The notes: generated from the letters alone by a model not told the origin. A stretch of 64,000 bases of DNA from Cognatilysobacter bugurensis (GCF_014652095.1 NZ_BMYD01000004.1:124001-188000), one strand, 5' to 3'; shown: positions 55,505-64,000, numbered from the stretch's first letter. Program-made: numbers and translations.

Positions 55505-55516
55505 GGAGCCGGCGCC

Positions 55517-56395
55517 GTGATCGACGAATCGGGACTCGACCCCACCGCCGCGCCGCGTCGGCCTGATCCGGACACGGCGGCGGCGCCGACCGGCACGCGC
55601 GGCCGGTCGCGTGAGCCGATCATCCGGGTGCGCGGCCTCGTGAACCGATTCGGCGACCAGGTCGTACACGAGGACCTCGATCTCGACGTGCATCGCGGCG
55701 AGATCCTCGGCGTGGTCGGCGGCTCGGGCACCGGCAAGTCGGTGCTGATGCGCTCGATCCTCGGGCTGCGGACGCCGCAGGCCGGCGAGATCGAAGTGCT
55801 CGGCATCGACGCGCGCAGCGACGACATCGAGTCGCGGCGCTGCATCGAACGCAGCACCGGCGTGCTGTTCCAGGACGGCGCCTTGTTCTCGTCGCTCACC
55901 GTCGGCGAGAACGTGCAGGTGCCGCTGCGCGAGCACCACCGTGAGCTGGCCGACTCGCTTCGCTACGAGCTCGCGCTGCTCAAGGTCAAGCTTGCCGGCC
56001 TGCCGGCCGACGCACTCGATAAGCTGCCGTCCCAGCTGTCCGGCGGCATGCGCAAGCGCGCAGGCCTGGCTCGTGCGCTCGCGCTCGACCCGCCACTGCT
56101 GTTCCTCGACGAGCCCACCGCCGGCCTCGACCCGATCGGCGCCGCCGCGTTCGACCGCCTGATCCGCACCTTGCAGCAGGCGCTCGGGCTCACGGTGTTC
56201 CTGATCACGCACGACCTCGACACGCTCTACGCGATCTGCGACCGCGTCGCCGTGCTCGCCGACCGGCGCGTCGTCGCGAACGCCCCGATCGCGGAGATCG
56301 AAGCGCTCGATCACCCGTGGGTGCGCGAGTACTTCCACGGCCCGCGCGCCCGCGCCGCGCAGGTCGCCAAAGCGAGTTGGGACGATGGGCAGTAG
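55517..56395 (+). CDS. mlaF: MlaF-type ABC transporter ATP-binding protein
   Basis: ATPase of the lipid transporter. 292 residues: Walker A GGSGTGKSVLMRSILG near residue 72, signature LSGGMRKRAGLARALALDP, Walker B LLFLDEPTAGLDPIGAAAFD and switch His ITHDLDTLYAICD. GMRKR is the MlaF form of the signature. The GTG start has AGGAG upstream; the first 30 residues are a disordered Pro/Thr-rich extension not found in E. coli MlaF. Confidence 0.93.
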   Translation: MIDESGLDPTAAPRRPDPDTAAAPTGTRGRSREPIIRVRGLVNRFGDQVVHEDLDLDVHRGEILGVVGGSGTGKSVLMRSILGLRTPQAGEIEVLGIDARSDDIESRRCIERSTGVLFQDGALFSSLTVGENVQVPLREHHRELADSLRYELALLKVKLAGLPADALDKLPSQLSGGMRKRAGLARALALDPPLLFLDEPTAGLDPIGAAAFDRLIRTLQQALGLTVFLITHDLDTLYAICDRVAVLADRRVVANAPIAEIEALDHPWVREYFHGPRARAAQVAKASWDDGQ

Positions 56396-56527
56396 CCCGA
56401 TGCCGCTGTCTCCGGCCCGATCCGTCGTCCACGCGCTCGCATGGCGAGGACGGGCCGGCATGCATCATGGACCCCGCCCACACCGCTCGTTTGACGCACC
56501 CTCCGTTCCGCTTCCCGGCTCTCGACC

Positions 56528-57454
56528 ATGGAAACCAAAGCGAACCACGTCCTGATCGGAGCGTTCACGCTGCTGGCGACGACGTCGCTGCTGCTGTTCG
56601 CGCTTTGGGCGGCGAAGTACTCGTCCGAACGCAGCTGGCAGACCTACTCCGTCGTTTTCGACGAGCCGGTCACGGGTCTGTCGGAGGGCAGCCTCGTGCA
56701 ATACAACGGCATTGCGGTGGGCACCGTCGACGAGCTGCGCCTGTCGCCGCAAGACCCGCGCCGCGTGCTTGCGACGCTGCGTGTGCAGGCCGATGCGCCC
56801 GTCAAGACCGACACGCGCGCGAAGATGTCGATGAGCGGCATCACGGGCTCGCCGTTCATCCAGCTTACCGGCGGCAGCCCGCGCGCGCCGCTGCTCGTCG
56901 AGGCGGACCGCCGCGAAGTGCCGGTGATCCGCACCGAACCGTCCGCACTGCAGAACATCGCCGACACCGCGAACCGCCTGGTGGCGCGCCTCGATCGCCT
57001 GCTCAGTGAAGAGAACGTCGCACGCGTGTCGAACACGCTCGAAAACATCGAATCGGTGAGTTCCACCGTCGCCGCGCAGCGCGACGACCTGCGCGCGATC
57101 ATGGAAAACACGCGCGAAGCCAGCCGCACGCTCGAGGCGACCGTCGCCAACGCAAACGGCGTGATCACCGAGTTCGACCGCGAGTTCGTCGACGAGCTGC
57201 CCGCGCTTGTCACCAAACTCGACCGCACGCTCACCAAGCTCGAAGCGACCGCCGAAGGCGCGCAGACGATCGTCGACGAGAACCGCGCGCCGATCCGCAG
57301 CTTCACGCGCGACGGCCTCGCGCAGGTCGGCCCGACGCTCACCGAACTGCGCGTGCTGATCCGCGACCTGCGCCGCGTCACCGATCGTCTCGACGCCGGC
57401 GGCGCGAACTACCTGCTCGGCCGCGACGCCCCGAAGGAGTTCGAACCGCAATGA
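56528..57454 (+). CDS. mlaD: MlaD-type MCE-domain lipid-binding protein
   Basis: A 308-residue inner-membrane-anchored MCE protein that forms the periplasmic lipid-conducting ring. One N-terminal membrane segment (VLIGAFTLLATTSLLLFALW), then the MCE domain (SVVFDEPVTGLSEGSLVQYN; GIAVGTVDELRLSPQDPRRV; MSGITGSPFIQLTGG). The C-terminal half is helical with Thr/Asp/Glu heptads (ADTANRLVARLDRLLSEENV). It is much longer than E. coli MlaD (about 180 residues) and resembles needle-forming or Mce-type proteins. It follows mlaF by 132 bp. Confidence 0.93.
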   Translation: METKANHVLIGAFTLLATTSLLLFALWAAKYSSERSWQTYSVVFDEPVTGLSEGSLVQYNGIAVGTVDELRLSPQDPRRVLATLRVQADAPVKTDTRAKMSMSGITGSPFIQLTGGSPRAPLLVEADRREVPVIRTEPSALQNIADTANRLVARLDRLLSEENVARVSNTLENIESVSSTVAAQRDDLRAIMENTREASRTLEATVANANGVITEFDREFVDELPALVTKLDRTLTKLEATAEGAQTIVDENRAPIRSFTRDGLAQVGPTLTELRVLIRDLRRVTDRLDAGGANYLLGRDAPKEFEPQ

Positions 57455-58101
57455 ACGCCCCGCCCAGCTTCCGCACACTCGCCCGCACCGCCGCCCTTGC
57501 CGGCGCACTCGCCCTCGCCGGCTGCGCCTCGCTGGTTGGCGGCGGCAACGATCGCAATGCCATCTACGCACCCACGCCCGCGGTGCGCGCCGATGCCGCG
57601 TGGCCGCAGGCGCCGTGGCAGCTGGTGGTGTCGACCACGAGTGCCACCGCGGTCACCGACAGCCAGCGCATCGCCGTGCGCCCGCAGCCGAACGAGCTGC
57701 AGGTCTACAAGGACGCGAACTGGGCCCGTCGACCGACCGAGATGGTCGAGGACGTGGTGCTGCGCACGCTCGAGTCGTCGAACAAGGTCGGCGCCGTCGC
57801 GCGCGTCGGCAGCGGCGTCAACGCCGATTACCGGCTCGTGCTGGACCTGCGTCGCTTCGAGTCCGACTACCGCGGCGCAGCGACGCCCGCTGCGGTCGTC
57901 GAGATCAACGCAAAGCTGCTGCATGCGATCGACGACCGCGTGGTCGCCTCGCGCACGTTCGTGCAGACCCAACCGGCGGCCAGCACCGAAGTCCCGGTCG
58001 TCGTCGATGCATTCGGCGCCGCGCTTGCGGACGCCGGGCACGACATCGCGGGCTGGGCGCTGACCGCGGGCCAGGCGCACCGGCACGAGACCAAACGCTA
58101 A
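57451..58101 (+). CDS. ABC-type transport auxiliary lipoprotein (PqiC/LetB-partner type)
   Basis: A 216-residue lipoprotein (ALAGALALAGCASL, Cys25) of the ABC_trans_aux family (PF03886). Blocks include WQLVVSTTSATAVTDSQRIA and LQVYKDANWARRPTEMVEDV, then LRTLESSNKVGAV and LDLRRFESDYRG. Relatives such as PqiC are outer-membrane partners of MCE transporters. It overlaps mlaD by 4 bp. It probably takes the place that MlaA/MlaC hold in the E. coli system. It converges on alkB with overlapping stop codons. Confidence 0.88.
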   Translation: MNAPPSFRTLARTAALAGALALAGCASLVGGGNDRNAIYAPTPAVRADAAWPQAPWQLVVSTTSATAVTDSQRIAVRPQPNELQVYKDANWARRPTEMVEDVVLRTLESSNKVGAVARVGSGVNADYRLVLDLRRFESDYRGAATPAAVVEINAKLLHAIDDRVVASRTFVQTQPAASTEVPVVVDAFGAALADAGHDIAGWALTAGQAHRHETKR

Positions 58102-58691
58102 CCGGGCTGCGCGATTCGCCGGAACGTCAGGTTGAGGCGCTCGCCGATGGGCCGCGCGGTGCGGGGCAGCGCGTGGCGGTGGTGTTGCTGCGTTGCGCCG
58201 GACATCACCAGCAGGCTGCCGTGCGGCAGCTCGATTGCGAGGCGCACGTCCGCGCATGTGCGGTGTTTGAGCACGAAGCGCCGCGTCGCACCGAGGCTTA
58301 GCGACGCGATGACCGGCGCCGGTCCGAGTTCGCGCTCGTCATCGGCGTGCCAGCCCATCGTGTCGCTACCGTCGCGGTAGAGGTTCGCGAGCACGCCGTT
58401 GAAGTCGACGCCGAGCGCATCGCGCAGCCGCTCGCGCACCGGTCCGAGCGCCGCCGGCCACGGCGCCGGGACGTGCCGCGTGCCCGAGTAGCCGTACGCC
58501 GCGTCGGCGTCGCCGATCCATGCACTGAGCCGCGGGGCCCGGTGTTCGCGCCCGAATAGACGGACCCGATGCACCTGCCATGCGATCGTGTCGCGCAGTG
58601 ACGCGAGCAGCGCATCGGCCTGCGCCGGCAGCAGCCACTGCGGGTCAAAGGCGAGCTCGGCGTCGGGCAGCGGCAGCGCGGTCAACGGCAT
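58098..58691 (-). CDS. alpha-ketoglutarate-dependent dioxygenase AlkB family
   Basis: A 197-residue Fe(II)/2-oxoglutarate dioxygenase that removes alkyl lesions from DNA or RNA. Iron ligands are His and Asp in MGWHADDERELG and the distal His in QQHHRHALPRT. The 2-oxoglutarate-binding Arg residues are in RLNLTFR. NLYRDGSDTMGWHADDE and IASLSLGATRRFVLKHR are typical of AlkB homologues ALKBH2/3-like in bacteria rather than E. coli AlkB itself. A single gene in this orientation. Confidence 0.9.
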   Translation of the reverse strand: MPLTALPLPDAELAFDPQWLLPAQADALLASLRDTIAWQVHRVRLFGREHRAPRLSAWIGDADAAYGYSGTRHVPAPWPAALGPVRERLRDALGVDFNGVLANLYRDGSDTMGWHADDERELGPAPVIASLSLGATRRFVLKHRTCADVRLAIELPHGSLLVMSGATQQHHRHALPRTARPIGERLNLTFRRIAQPG

Positions 58692-58787
58692 GCGCGGGAC
58701 GCTAGCACGCGTCGTCGCGCGTCGATTTGGCGCGACCGCACCCAAACCGCGACAATCCACGGTCCAGGCATCACATCGGAGCATGCA

Positions 58788-60410
58788 ATGAGCGAGTCCC
58801 CCGCCGAAGTCGAACGCGATGTCATGGAGTACGACGTCGTCACCGTCGGCGCGGGCCCGGCGGGCCTCGCGTTCGCGATCCGGCTCAAGCAGATCGATCC
58901 GAACATCTCGGTCTGCGTGATCGAGAAGGCCTCGACGATCGGCGCCCACATCCTCTCGGGCGCGGTCATCGAGACCGGCCCGCTCGACGAGCTGCTGCCG
59001 AAGTGGCGCGACAACCCGCCGCCGATCTGCGTGCCGGCGACCGAGGACGAGTTCTGGCTGCTCACCCGCGACGGCGGCCGCAAGTTGCCCGTCCCGCCCG
59101 GCATGAACAACCACGGCAACGTGATCGTGAGCTTGGGCGCGATGTGCGCGTGGCTTGCGCCGCACGCCGAGGCGCTCGGCGTCGAGATCTACCCGGGCTT
59201 CTCCGCGAGCGAGACGCTGCATGACGAGGCCGGCGCCGTCATCGGCGTGCGCATCGGCGACATGGGCATCGCGAAGGACGGCTCGCACAAGCCCGGTTAC
59301 ACGGCCGGCATCGATATCCGCGCGAAGGTCACGGTGCTCGCCGAGGGCGCGCGCGGGCACCTCACGAAGCGCCTGATCCGCCAGTTCGAGCTCGACAAGG
59401 GCCACGACCCGCAGACGTTCTCGATCGGCATCAAGGAGCTCTGGCAGTTGCCGGAGGACCGCGTGACGCCCGGCAAGATCGTGCACTCGCTCGGCTGGCC
59501 GGCCGACACCGCGACCTACGGCGGCAGCTTCATGTACCACCTCGACAAAGGGCGCGTCGCGGTCGGCTACGTGAGCGGGCTCGACTACAAGGACCCGGAG
59601 TACAAGCCGTGGGAGGCCTTCCAGCAGTGGAAGAACCACCCGATGGTCAAGCCGCTGCTCGAGGGCGGCAACATCGTCTCCGCCGGCGCACGCGCGATTG
59701 TGACGGGCGGCTGGCAGTCGCTGCCGACCCTGGAAATGCCCGGTGCGATCCTCATCGGCGACACCGCCGGCCTGCTCAACGTGCCGAAGATCAAGGGCAC
59801 GCACCAGGCGATCCGCTCGGGCATGCTCGCCGCCGAACACCTGGTGGCATCGCAACTCTCACCGGCGGGCTTCGACGCGAAACTGCGCGGCTCCGAAGTG
59901 ATGGCCGAGCTGCACACGGTGCGCAACATCAAGCCCGGCTTCAAGAAGGGGCTCTGGTTCGGAATGCTCAACGCGGGCTGGGAGACGGTCACCCGCGGCC
60001 GGTCGCCGTGGACCTGGCACAACAAGCCCGACTGGTGCCAGATGGAAAAGCTGGCCGAGTATGAGACGCCCGACCGCGGGTACGTAGAGCGCGAACTCGC
60101 GCCCCGCGACCGCCTTGCCGCCGTCTACTTCGCCGCAACCGAGCACGACGAGGATCAGCCGGTCCATCTGCACGTGCTCGATACGTCCATCTGCATCGAG
60201 CGCTGCACCGTCGAATACGGCAACCCCTGCACCCGCTTCTGCCCCGCTGGCGTCTACGAAATTGTCGACGACGCCGACACGGGCAAGCGCCTGCAGATCA
60301 ACGCCGCAAACTGCGTGCACTGCAAGACCTGCGACATTAAGGATCCGTACGAGATTATTAACTGGGTGACGCCAGAGGGCGGTTCGGGGCCGAATTATCA
60401 AAATCTATAA
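58788..60410 (+). CDS. electron-transfer flavoprotein:ubiquinone oxidoreductase
   Basis: ETF-QO passes electrons from ETF (fatty acid and amino acid dehydrogenases) to ubiquinone. The 540-residue protein has the FAD-binding motif VTVGAGPAGLAFAIRLKQ, GYVSGLDYKDPEYKPWEAFQ, GDTAGLLNVPKIKGTH and the C-terminal 4Fe-4S cluster. The cluster cysteines are in ERCTVEYGNPCTRFCPAG and NCVHCKTCDIKDP. The family end PEGGSGPNYQNL is intact. A TTGGCG (58727) and GACAAT (58751) pair with an 18-bp spacer could be its promoter. Confidence 0.96.
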   Translation: MSESPAEVERDVMEYDVVTVGAGPAGLAFAIRLKQIDPNISVCVIEKASTIGAHILSGAVIETGPLDELLPKWRDNPPPICVPATEDEFWLLTRDGGRKLPVPPGMNNHGNVIVSLGAMCAWLAPHAEALGVEIYPGFSASETLHDEAGAVIGVRIGDMGIAKDGSHKPGYTAGIDIRAKVTVLAEGARGHLTKRLIRQFELDKGHDPQTFSIGIKELWQLPEDRVTPGKIVHSLGWPADTATYGGSFMYHLDKGRVAVGYVSGLDYKDPEYKPWEAFQQWKNHPMVKPLLEGGNIVSAGARAIVTGGWQSLPTLEMPGAILIGDTAGLLNVPKIKGTHQAIRSGMLAAEHLVASQLSPAGFDAKLRGSEVMAELHTVRNIKPGFKKGLWFGMLNAGWETVTRGRSPWTWHNKPDWCQMEKLAEYETPDRGYVERELAPRDRLAAVYFAATEHDEDQPVHLHVLDTSICIERCTVEYGNPCTRFCPAGVYEIVDDADTGKRLQINAANCVHCKTCDIKDPYEIINWVTPEGGSGPNYQNL

Positions 60411-60489
60411 CAAAGGACGACCCGTCACGATTAAAACGCCCCCTCGGCATTTATGCACACGGCGACTATGGACCACGACCCTTCAAGCT

Positions 60490-62889
60490 TCAGCGCCGAA
60501 TAACTGACCAGCCTGTCGGGTAGGAAGGCATCATTTGCCCCGTAAAGCTTGCTCCATTGGCCGTCCACAATTGCATGGCCACACCGTCTGTCCAAACGAC
60601 ATCCGCTACGCCGTCGCCCGAGAAATCAGATACCTGGAGGGGCCGCCACGCTTGCCCGCCCGTGTACCCCAACCCTTGGATGCGAGTCGCCCCATCCATC
60701 CGCCAAATGGCTAGCTGGCCAGAATAAATATGATGCCAATAAAGATCCCCTTTTCGGTCCAGATCAGAGTTGGCAACACCAATCAAGGTCCAGCCTGAAG
60801 GATAGTTAGGCAACACAAGGCCCGCGAAGCCGTGGCTTCCCTGACTGGACCACGCCTGCATGCTCACTCCGTCGGTCCAAATCAGCTCCAGCCGACCGTC
60901 ACCGTTGAGGTCCCCGCTTCCAATAACGTTCCAGCCGGCCGAAGCTTGGTAGCTACTTGAACCGATTACTTTTTCTCGCTGCATCAGCCAAACGGCGAGG
61001 TATTGGCCTGCAGCATTACGCCACACGATGTCCGACGTTCCGTTCCCGTCAACATCTCCGACTGCAGCTACGCTCCAACCCTCGGGGTAAGCCTGCATCG
61101 AGACGCCCGAGAATCCGGCACTGCCGCCCACCCACATTTGCATTTGGTATGTGTCACTAAGCCAGATGATGTCGAGACGACCGTCAGCGTTGAAGTCGCC
61201 GGATGCGAGAACTTGCCACCCCGAGCCGGCATTAAGCCCGAAGCCTTCCGATCTCACAGCGCCTTTCATCAGCCACGCGGCCCACTCTGACGTACTGCCC
61301 AGACGCCACAGCAGGTCGGCCCGGCCGTCAGCATCGAAATCGCTCGCATTCCCATCGACGCGGTTTGCTACCACTGGAGGAACAGAGTCGCTCACCACCT
61401 GCGCTCGGAATTGGGCAATCACCGGCATGGTCTGATCGTGGCTGCGCGCATTGTCTGCTTGGTCTACTGCGCCGCAGACGCGGCTTCCGCAGAGCGTGAC
61501 CCGCGGATTGGAGAACACCCGGTAACGTGTCTGCCCCGAGTCTCCGTAGGCCATTACGGTATAAAAATTTCCGTTTGAGGAATCGGTCTTGTAGCCGAAT
61601 GAGTACGAGTGTGCGCCTTGACTGACCTTGCCGTCTTTGGTCGCAGTCGCCTTGTCGTGCTGCGAGCCCAGGTTATGGCCGATCTCGTGCGCGAGCGTCT
61701 CATGCCGGCAGAAGTAAGTCTTGCCGTCTGTGCCCTGGTCCTCGCCATCGCTGACCACCGAATAGCCGAACGGCTCGTCACCAGTATCCACGCGCGAGCC
61801 ACCGCCGCCGATCATCCACGCGATGCCGCACCCGTCGTTCTCGGGATCGTTGAACTTCCGCACCACTGACACGAGATCCGCACCGTATTGATCACGCGCG
61901 GCACGGAGTGCACTGAATGCCGGGTCTGCGGTGATCCAGCCCGTGCCCGACTTGTAGCCCGTCAGCTTTTCCAGCGCGTCGCCGTTGTCGGTGTTATCCG
62001 CATAGCTGACCTGCAGCGTGTGCACGAGTCGTACGCGTCCGGTGATCTGGCTGTTCGCATACGTCTCATTAGTGATCGCGACCATGTTGTTCAGGCGTGT
62101 CACCGCCTGCGACTGGCCGCCGTACATCGCCGCGAATCCGGGCGTGTAACCCAGGACGAGATCGATCACAGGACCCGAAGAGGCGGTTGCAGCGGCGGCC
62201 GTCGGCGCCGACGCCATGGTAGGACTGACCTCAGCGGCCTCGCGGGACGCCGCGCTCGCAGGTGGCACCAGGTAGTCCAGACCGTCGGGCTGCGTCGCAC
62301 GGTTGTGGATATCCGCGACACGCGTCGGATCGGTCTCGACGAGCCAAGCGGCACCGTCGCGTATCGTCAAGCGCAGTGCCTCCCCGCCGGGCTGTGAGAT
62401 CGAACCGAACGCGGCCTTGTCGCCGAAGGTGAGCACGACTTCGTCTGCGGCGCTGCCGCCGGCGAGGCGCCCGACCCAGGTCCAGTCGCCGCTCGGATGC
62501 TCGACGTGTCGCTCATAGACGAAGTCGAGCGGCTGCCCGGACGGCGTGGTAATCCGCAGCGAGCCGTCGGCAATCGCCGCAAGCGCGTGTGCCTCGCTCA
62601 AGTCCGCCCGGTGCCAAGTGTAGGCCCCGTCCCGACGCTCCACACGCTTTGTTGGGTATCCGACCAAGTCTCCACGGTCCGGCAGGCGGGCGAAGCCCAC
62701 CGCAGGTGACCGGGATGCGCCGGACATCGGCACGCCCACCGGCGCACCGGAAATCCGCGTCGGCGTCGCGCGGCTCGCCGGGCCGGCAGCTGCGCCATTC
62801 ATGTCGACCGGGCGCCAATCATCTGCGCACCCGATAGCGAACAGAGCGAGCGCGAGAGGCAGGGTTCGAATCAGCGGGCGAGCTTGCAT
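60490..62889 (-). CDS. metzincin zinc metalloprotease lipoprotein with C-terminal FG-GAP/VCBS repeats
   Basis: A 799-residue exported protein. Signal: LALALFAIGC (Cys21, lipobox). A propeptide-like region precedes the reprolysin-type domain. The zinc site is complete, HEIGHNLGSQHD (His401, Glu402, His405, His411), with the Met-turn YTVMAYGDSG. Cysteines in NDGCGIAW, FCRHE and TLCGSRVCGA probably form disulfides. Residues about 505-799 hold six repeats of about 48 residues with calcium-loop starts such as DFDADGRADLLW, DFNADGRLDIIW, DVDGNGTSDIVW and DFSGDGVADVVW. The gene is less GC-rich than its neighbours, most clearly in the repeat part. Likely substrate of the window's type II system by inference. 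Confidence 0.88.
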   Translation of the reverse strand: MQARPLIRTLPLALALFAIGCADDWRPVDMNGAAAGPASRATPTRISGAPVGVPMSGASRSPAVGFARLPDRGDLVGYPTKRVERRDGAYTWHRADLSEAHALAAIADGSLRITTPSGQPLDFVYERHVEHPSGDWTWVGRLAGGSAADEVVLTFGDKAAFGSISQPGGEALRLTIRDGAAWLVETDPTRVADIHNRATQPDGLDYLVPPASAASREAAEVSPTMASAPTAAAATASSGPVIDLVLGYTPGFAAMYGGQSQAVTRLNNMVAITNETYANSQITGRVRLVHTLQVSYADNTDNGDALEKLTGYKSGTGWITADPAFSALRAARDQYGADLVSVVRKFNDPENDGCGIAWMIGGGGSRVDTGDEPFGYSVVSDGEDQGTDGKTYFCRHETLAHEIGHNLGSQHDKATATKDGKVSQGAHSYSFGYKTDSSNGNFYTVMAYGDSGQTRYRVFSNPRVTLCGSRVCGAVDQADNARSHDQTMPVIAQFRAQVVSDSVPPVVANRVDGNASDFDADGRADLLWRLGSTSEWAAWLMKGAVRSEGFGLNAGSGWQVLASGDFNADGRLDIIWLSDTYQMQMWVGGSAGFSGVSMQAYPEGWSVAAVGDVDGNGTSDIVWRNAAGQYLAVWLMQREKVIGSSSYQASAGWNVIGSGDLNGDGRLELIWTDGVSMQAWSSQGSHGFAGLVLPNYPSGWTLIGVANSDLDRKGDLYWHHIYSGQLAIWRMDGATRIQGLGYTGGQAWRPLQVSDFSGDGVADVVWTDGVAMQLWTANGASFTGQMMPSYPTGWSVIRR

Positions 62890-63005
62890 ATGCGCGATAC
62901 CTCAACAGGTAACCGCACTCTGCGACCACTCCGGGCCCGAATCAATGAGCCTCGCCCTGGTTGTGTGGCGTCTTCCGCAATTTTCGGGTAAAGAGCGACG
63001 CCGGA

Positions 63006-63029
63006 GACGAGCCCGCGTTCAGGCTCGTC
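63006..63029 (-). terminator. possible terminator after scoB
   Basis: A perfect 8-bp inverted repeat (GACGAGCC / GGCTCGTC) with an 8-nt loop, 6 bp beyond the scoB stop. There is no T tract. About 115 bp remain to the protease start, where its promoter should lie; none was clear. Confidence 0.35.
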
Positions 63030-63035
63030 GAAGAA

Positions 63036-63665
63036 TCAGCCGGTCAGCTTCACGCCGGTACGCGTCCGAAGCTCGTCCATGTCGATGCCAGGCGCGCACT
63101 CCACCAGCCGCAGCCCCTGCGGCGTCACGTCCATCACCGCGAGCTCCGTGATGATCCGGTTCACCACGCCCACGCCCGTCAGCGGCAACGTGCATTCCGG
63201 CACCACCTTGTGCTCGCCGTTCTTCGCGGTGTGCTCCATCAGCACGACCACGCGCTTGACGCCAGCGACGAGGTCCATTGCGCCGCCCATGCCCTTGACC
63301 ATCTTGCCGGGCACCATCCAGTTCGCGAGGTCGCCCTTGTCGGTGACCTGCATCGCGCCGAGGATCGCGAGGTCGATGTGGCCACCGCGGATCATCGCGA
63401 AGCTGTCGTGGCTGCCGAAGTAGCTGGCACCGGGCCGCGCGGTGACAGTCTGCTTCCCGGCATTGATGAGGTCGGCGTCGACCTCGTCCTCGGTCGGGAA
63501 TGGACCGATGCCGAGCAGGCCGTTCTCGCTCTGCAGCCACACGTCCATTCCGTCCGGAATGAAGTTCGCCACTAGCGTCGGCAGGCCGATGCCGAGGTTC
63601 ACATAAGCGCCGTCGGTGAGTTCCTGCGCGGCGCGCTGCGCCATCTGGTCGCGGGTCCAGGGCAT
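63036..63665 (-). CDS. scoB: 3-oxoacid CoA-transferase subunit B
   Basis: Subunit B of succinyl-CoA:3-ketoacid CoA-transferase, which activates acetoacetate with CoA from succinyl-CoA in ketone-body use. The 209-residue chain has [17 protein letters not shown] and the catalytic Glu in [46 protein letters not shown] and [18 protein letters not shown] are also family blocks. It follows scoA by 12 bp. Confidence 0.95.
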   Translation of the reverse strand: MPWTRDQMAQRAAQELTDGAYVNLGIGLPTLVANFIPDGMDVWLQSENGLLGIGPFPTEDEVDADLINAGKQTVTARPGASYFGSHDSFAMIRGGHIDLAILGAMQVTDKGDLANWMVPGKMVKGMGGAMDLVAGVKRVVVLMEHTAKNGEHKVVPECTLPLTGVGVVNRIITELAVMDVTPQGLRLVECAPGIDMDELRTRTGVKLTG

Positions 63666-63677
63666 GGTTCGTTCTCC

Positions 63678-64000
63678 TCAGGCGGCGCGCACGGTGCGCT
63701 GTTCGATGCGCTTTTCAGGCGCCGGGTTGTGGACGATGCGATCAACGTAGATGCCGGGCAGGTGCACGTGGTCCGGGTCGATCGCGCCGATATCGACGAT
63801 CTCCTCGACTTCGGCGATGCAGACCTTGCCGGCCATCGCGCAGGCAGGGTTGAAATTGCGCGCGGTCTTGCGGAAGACGAGGTTGCCTGCCTTGTCGGCT
63901 TTCCACGCCTTGACCAGCGACACGTCGGCGCGCAGCGCGGTCTCCATCACGTACATCTGGCCGTCGAACTCGCGCGTCTCCTTGCCCTCGGCGACGATCG
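63678..64000 (-). CDS. scoA: 3-oxoacid CoA-transferase subunit A, C-terminal part (cut by window end)
   Basis: The C-terminal 106 or so codons of subunit A; the frame stays open to the window edge. Visible blocks are IVAEGKETREFDGQMYVMET, ADVSLVKAWKADKAGN, FRKTARNFNPACAMAG and the end HLPGIYVDRIV. Together with scoB it forms the heterotetrameric transferase. The start and the N-terminal CoA-binding glycine region lie outside the window. Confidence 0.93.
   Translation of the reverse strand, partial: IVAEGKETREFDGQMYVMETALRADVSLVKAWKADKAGNLVFRKTARNFNPACAMAGKVCIAEVEEIVDIGAIDPDHVHLPGIYVDRIVHNPAPEKRIEQRTVRAA

Noticed and set aside
1-64000. tRNA or rRNA genes, insertion sequences, prophage or integrase-associated att sites
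   Set aside because: None seen on reading the gaps; xerD is the housekeeping recombinase, not an integrase. A tRNAscan/Infernal run would settle the RNA question.

Overview
The window is very GC-rich (by eye about 70%, with third codon positions almost always G or C) and densely packed. Its gene order is typical of a gammaproteobacterium of the Xanthomonadales/Lysobacterales. The evidence is an xps-type type II secretion operon (E-F-G-H-I-J-K-L-M-N-D, secretin last), a RibBA with a worn-out GTP cyclohydrolase half, xerD close to dsbC, lptFG divergent from pepA-holC-valS, and a small H-NS protein. I cannot name a genus. No tRNA, rRNA, CRISPR array, insertion sequence or prophage was seen.

Layout. 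1-2.6 kb: end of a glycolate/D-lactate oxidase-type gene, an Fe-S uracil-DNA glycosylase-like gene, and an esterase lipoprotein whose signal peptide is one frame off from its body. 2.6-10.3 kb (minus): glyA, nrdR, ribD, then a complete FMN riboswitch with an intrinsic terminator, then ribE, ribBA, ribH, nusB, a membrane methyltransferase and thiL. 10.4-13.7 kb (plus): ettA, pyrF and a small exported protein. 13.7-27.1 kb (minus): the whole type II secretion operon, followed at its 3' end by two glycosyltransferases. 27.1-33.7 kb (minus): purL, dsbC and xerD. A family of about 95-bp tandem repeats with a conserved hairpin lies between dsbC and xerD and again between the RDD gene and lptG. 34.7-42.1 kb: lptG-lptF divergent from pepA-holC-valS. 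42.1-43.7 kb (minus): rimI, a divergent holD and pssA. 43.8-50.5 kb (plus): a DUF4124 protein and an aa3-type cytochrome oxidase operon (cytochrome-c-fused subunit II, a I+III fusion, a small membrane protein, CtaG, a triheme cytochrome c). 50.6-58.1 kb: proS, an H-NS gene, a ThrE-like exporter (minus), and an Mla-type lipid transport operon (STAS-MlaE, MlaF, MlaD, auxiliary lipoprotein). 58.1-64 kb: AlkB, ETF-quinone oxidoreductase, a metzincin protease with FG-GAP repeats, and the two subunits of a 3-oxoacid CoA-transferase (the second cut by the window edge).

How the parts relate. Most genes are core metabolism and envelope biogenesis. The secretion operon and the exported protease are a natural machine-substrate pair, but that link is inference. 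LptFG, the Mla-type system and PssA all serve envelope lipids. CoxB/CoxA, CtaG, the triheme cytochrome and ETF-QO feed or form the respiratory chain. The least explained elements are the structured intergenic repeats, the zinc-motif-free GspE, the divergent HolD, the non-canonical Mla operon and the lower-GC protease gene.
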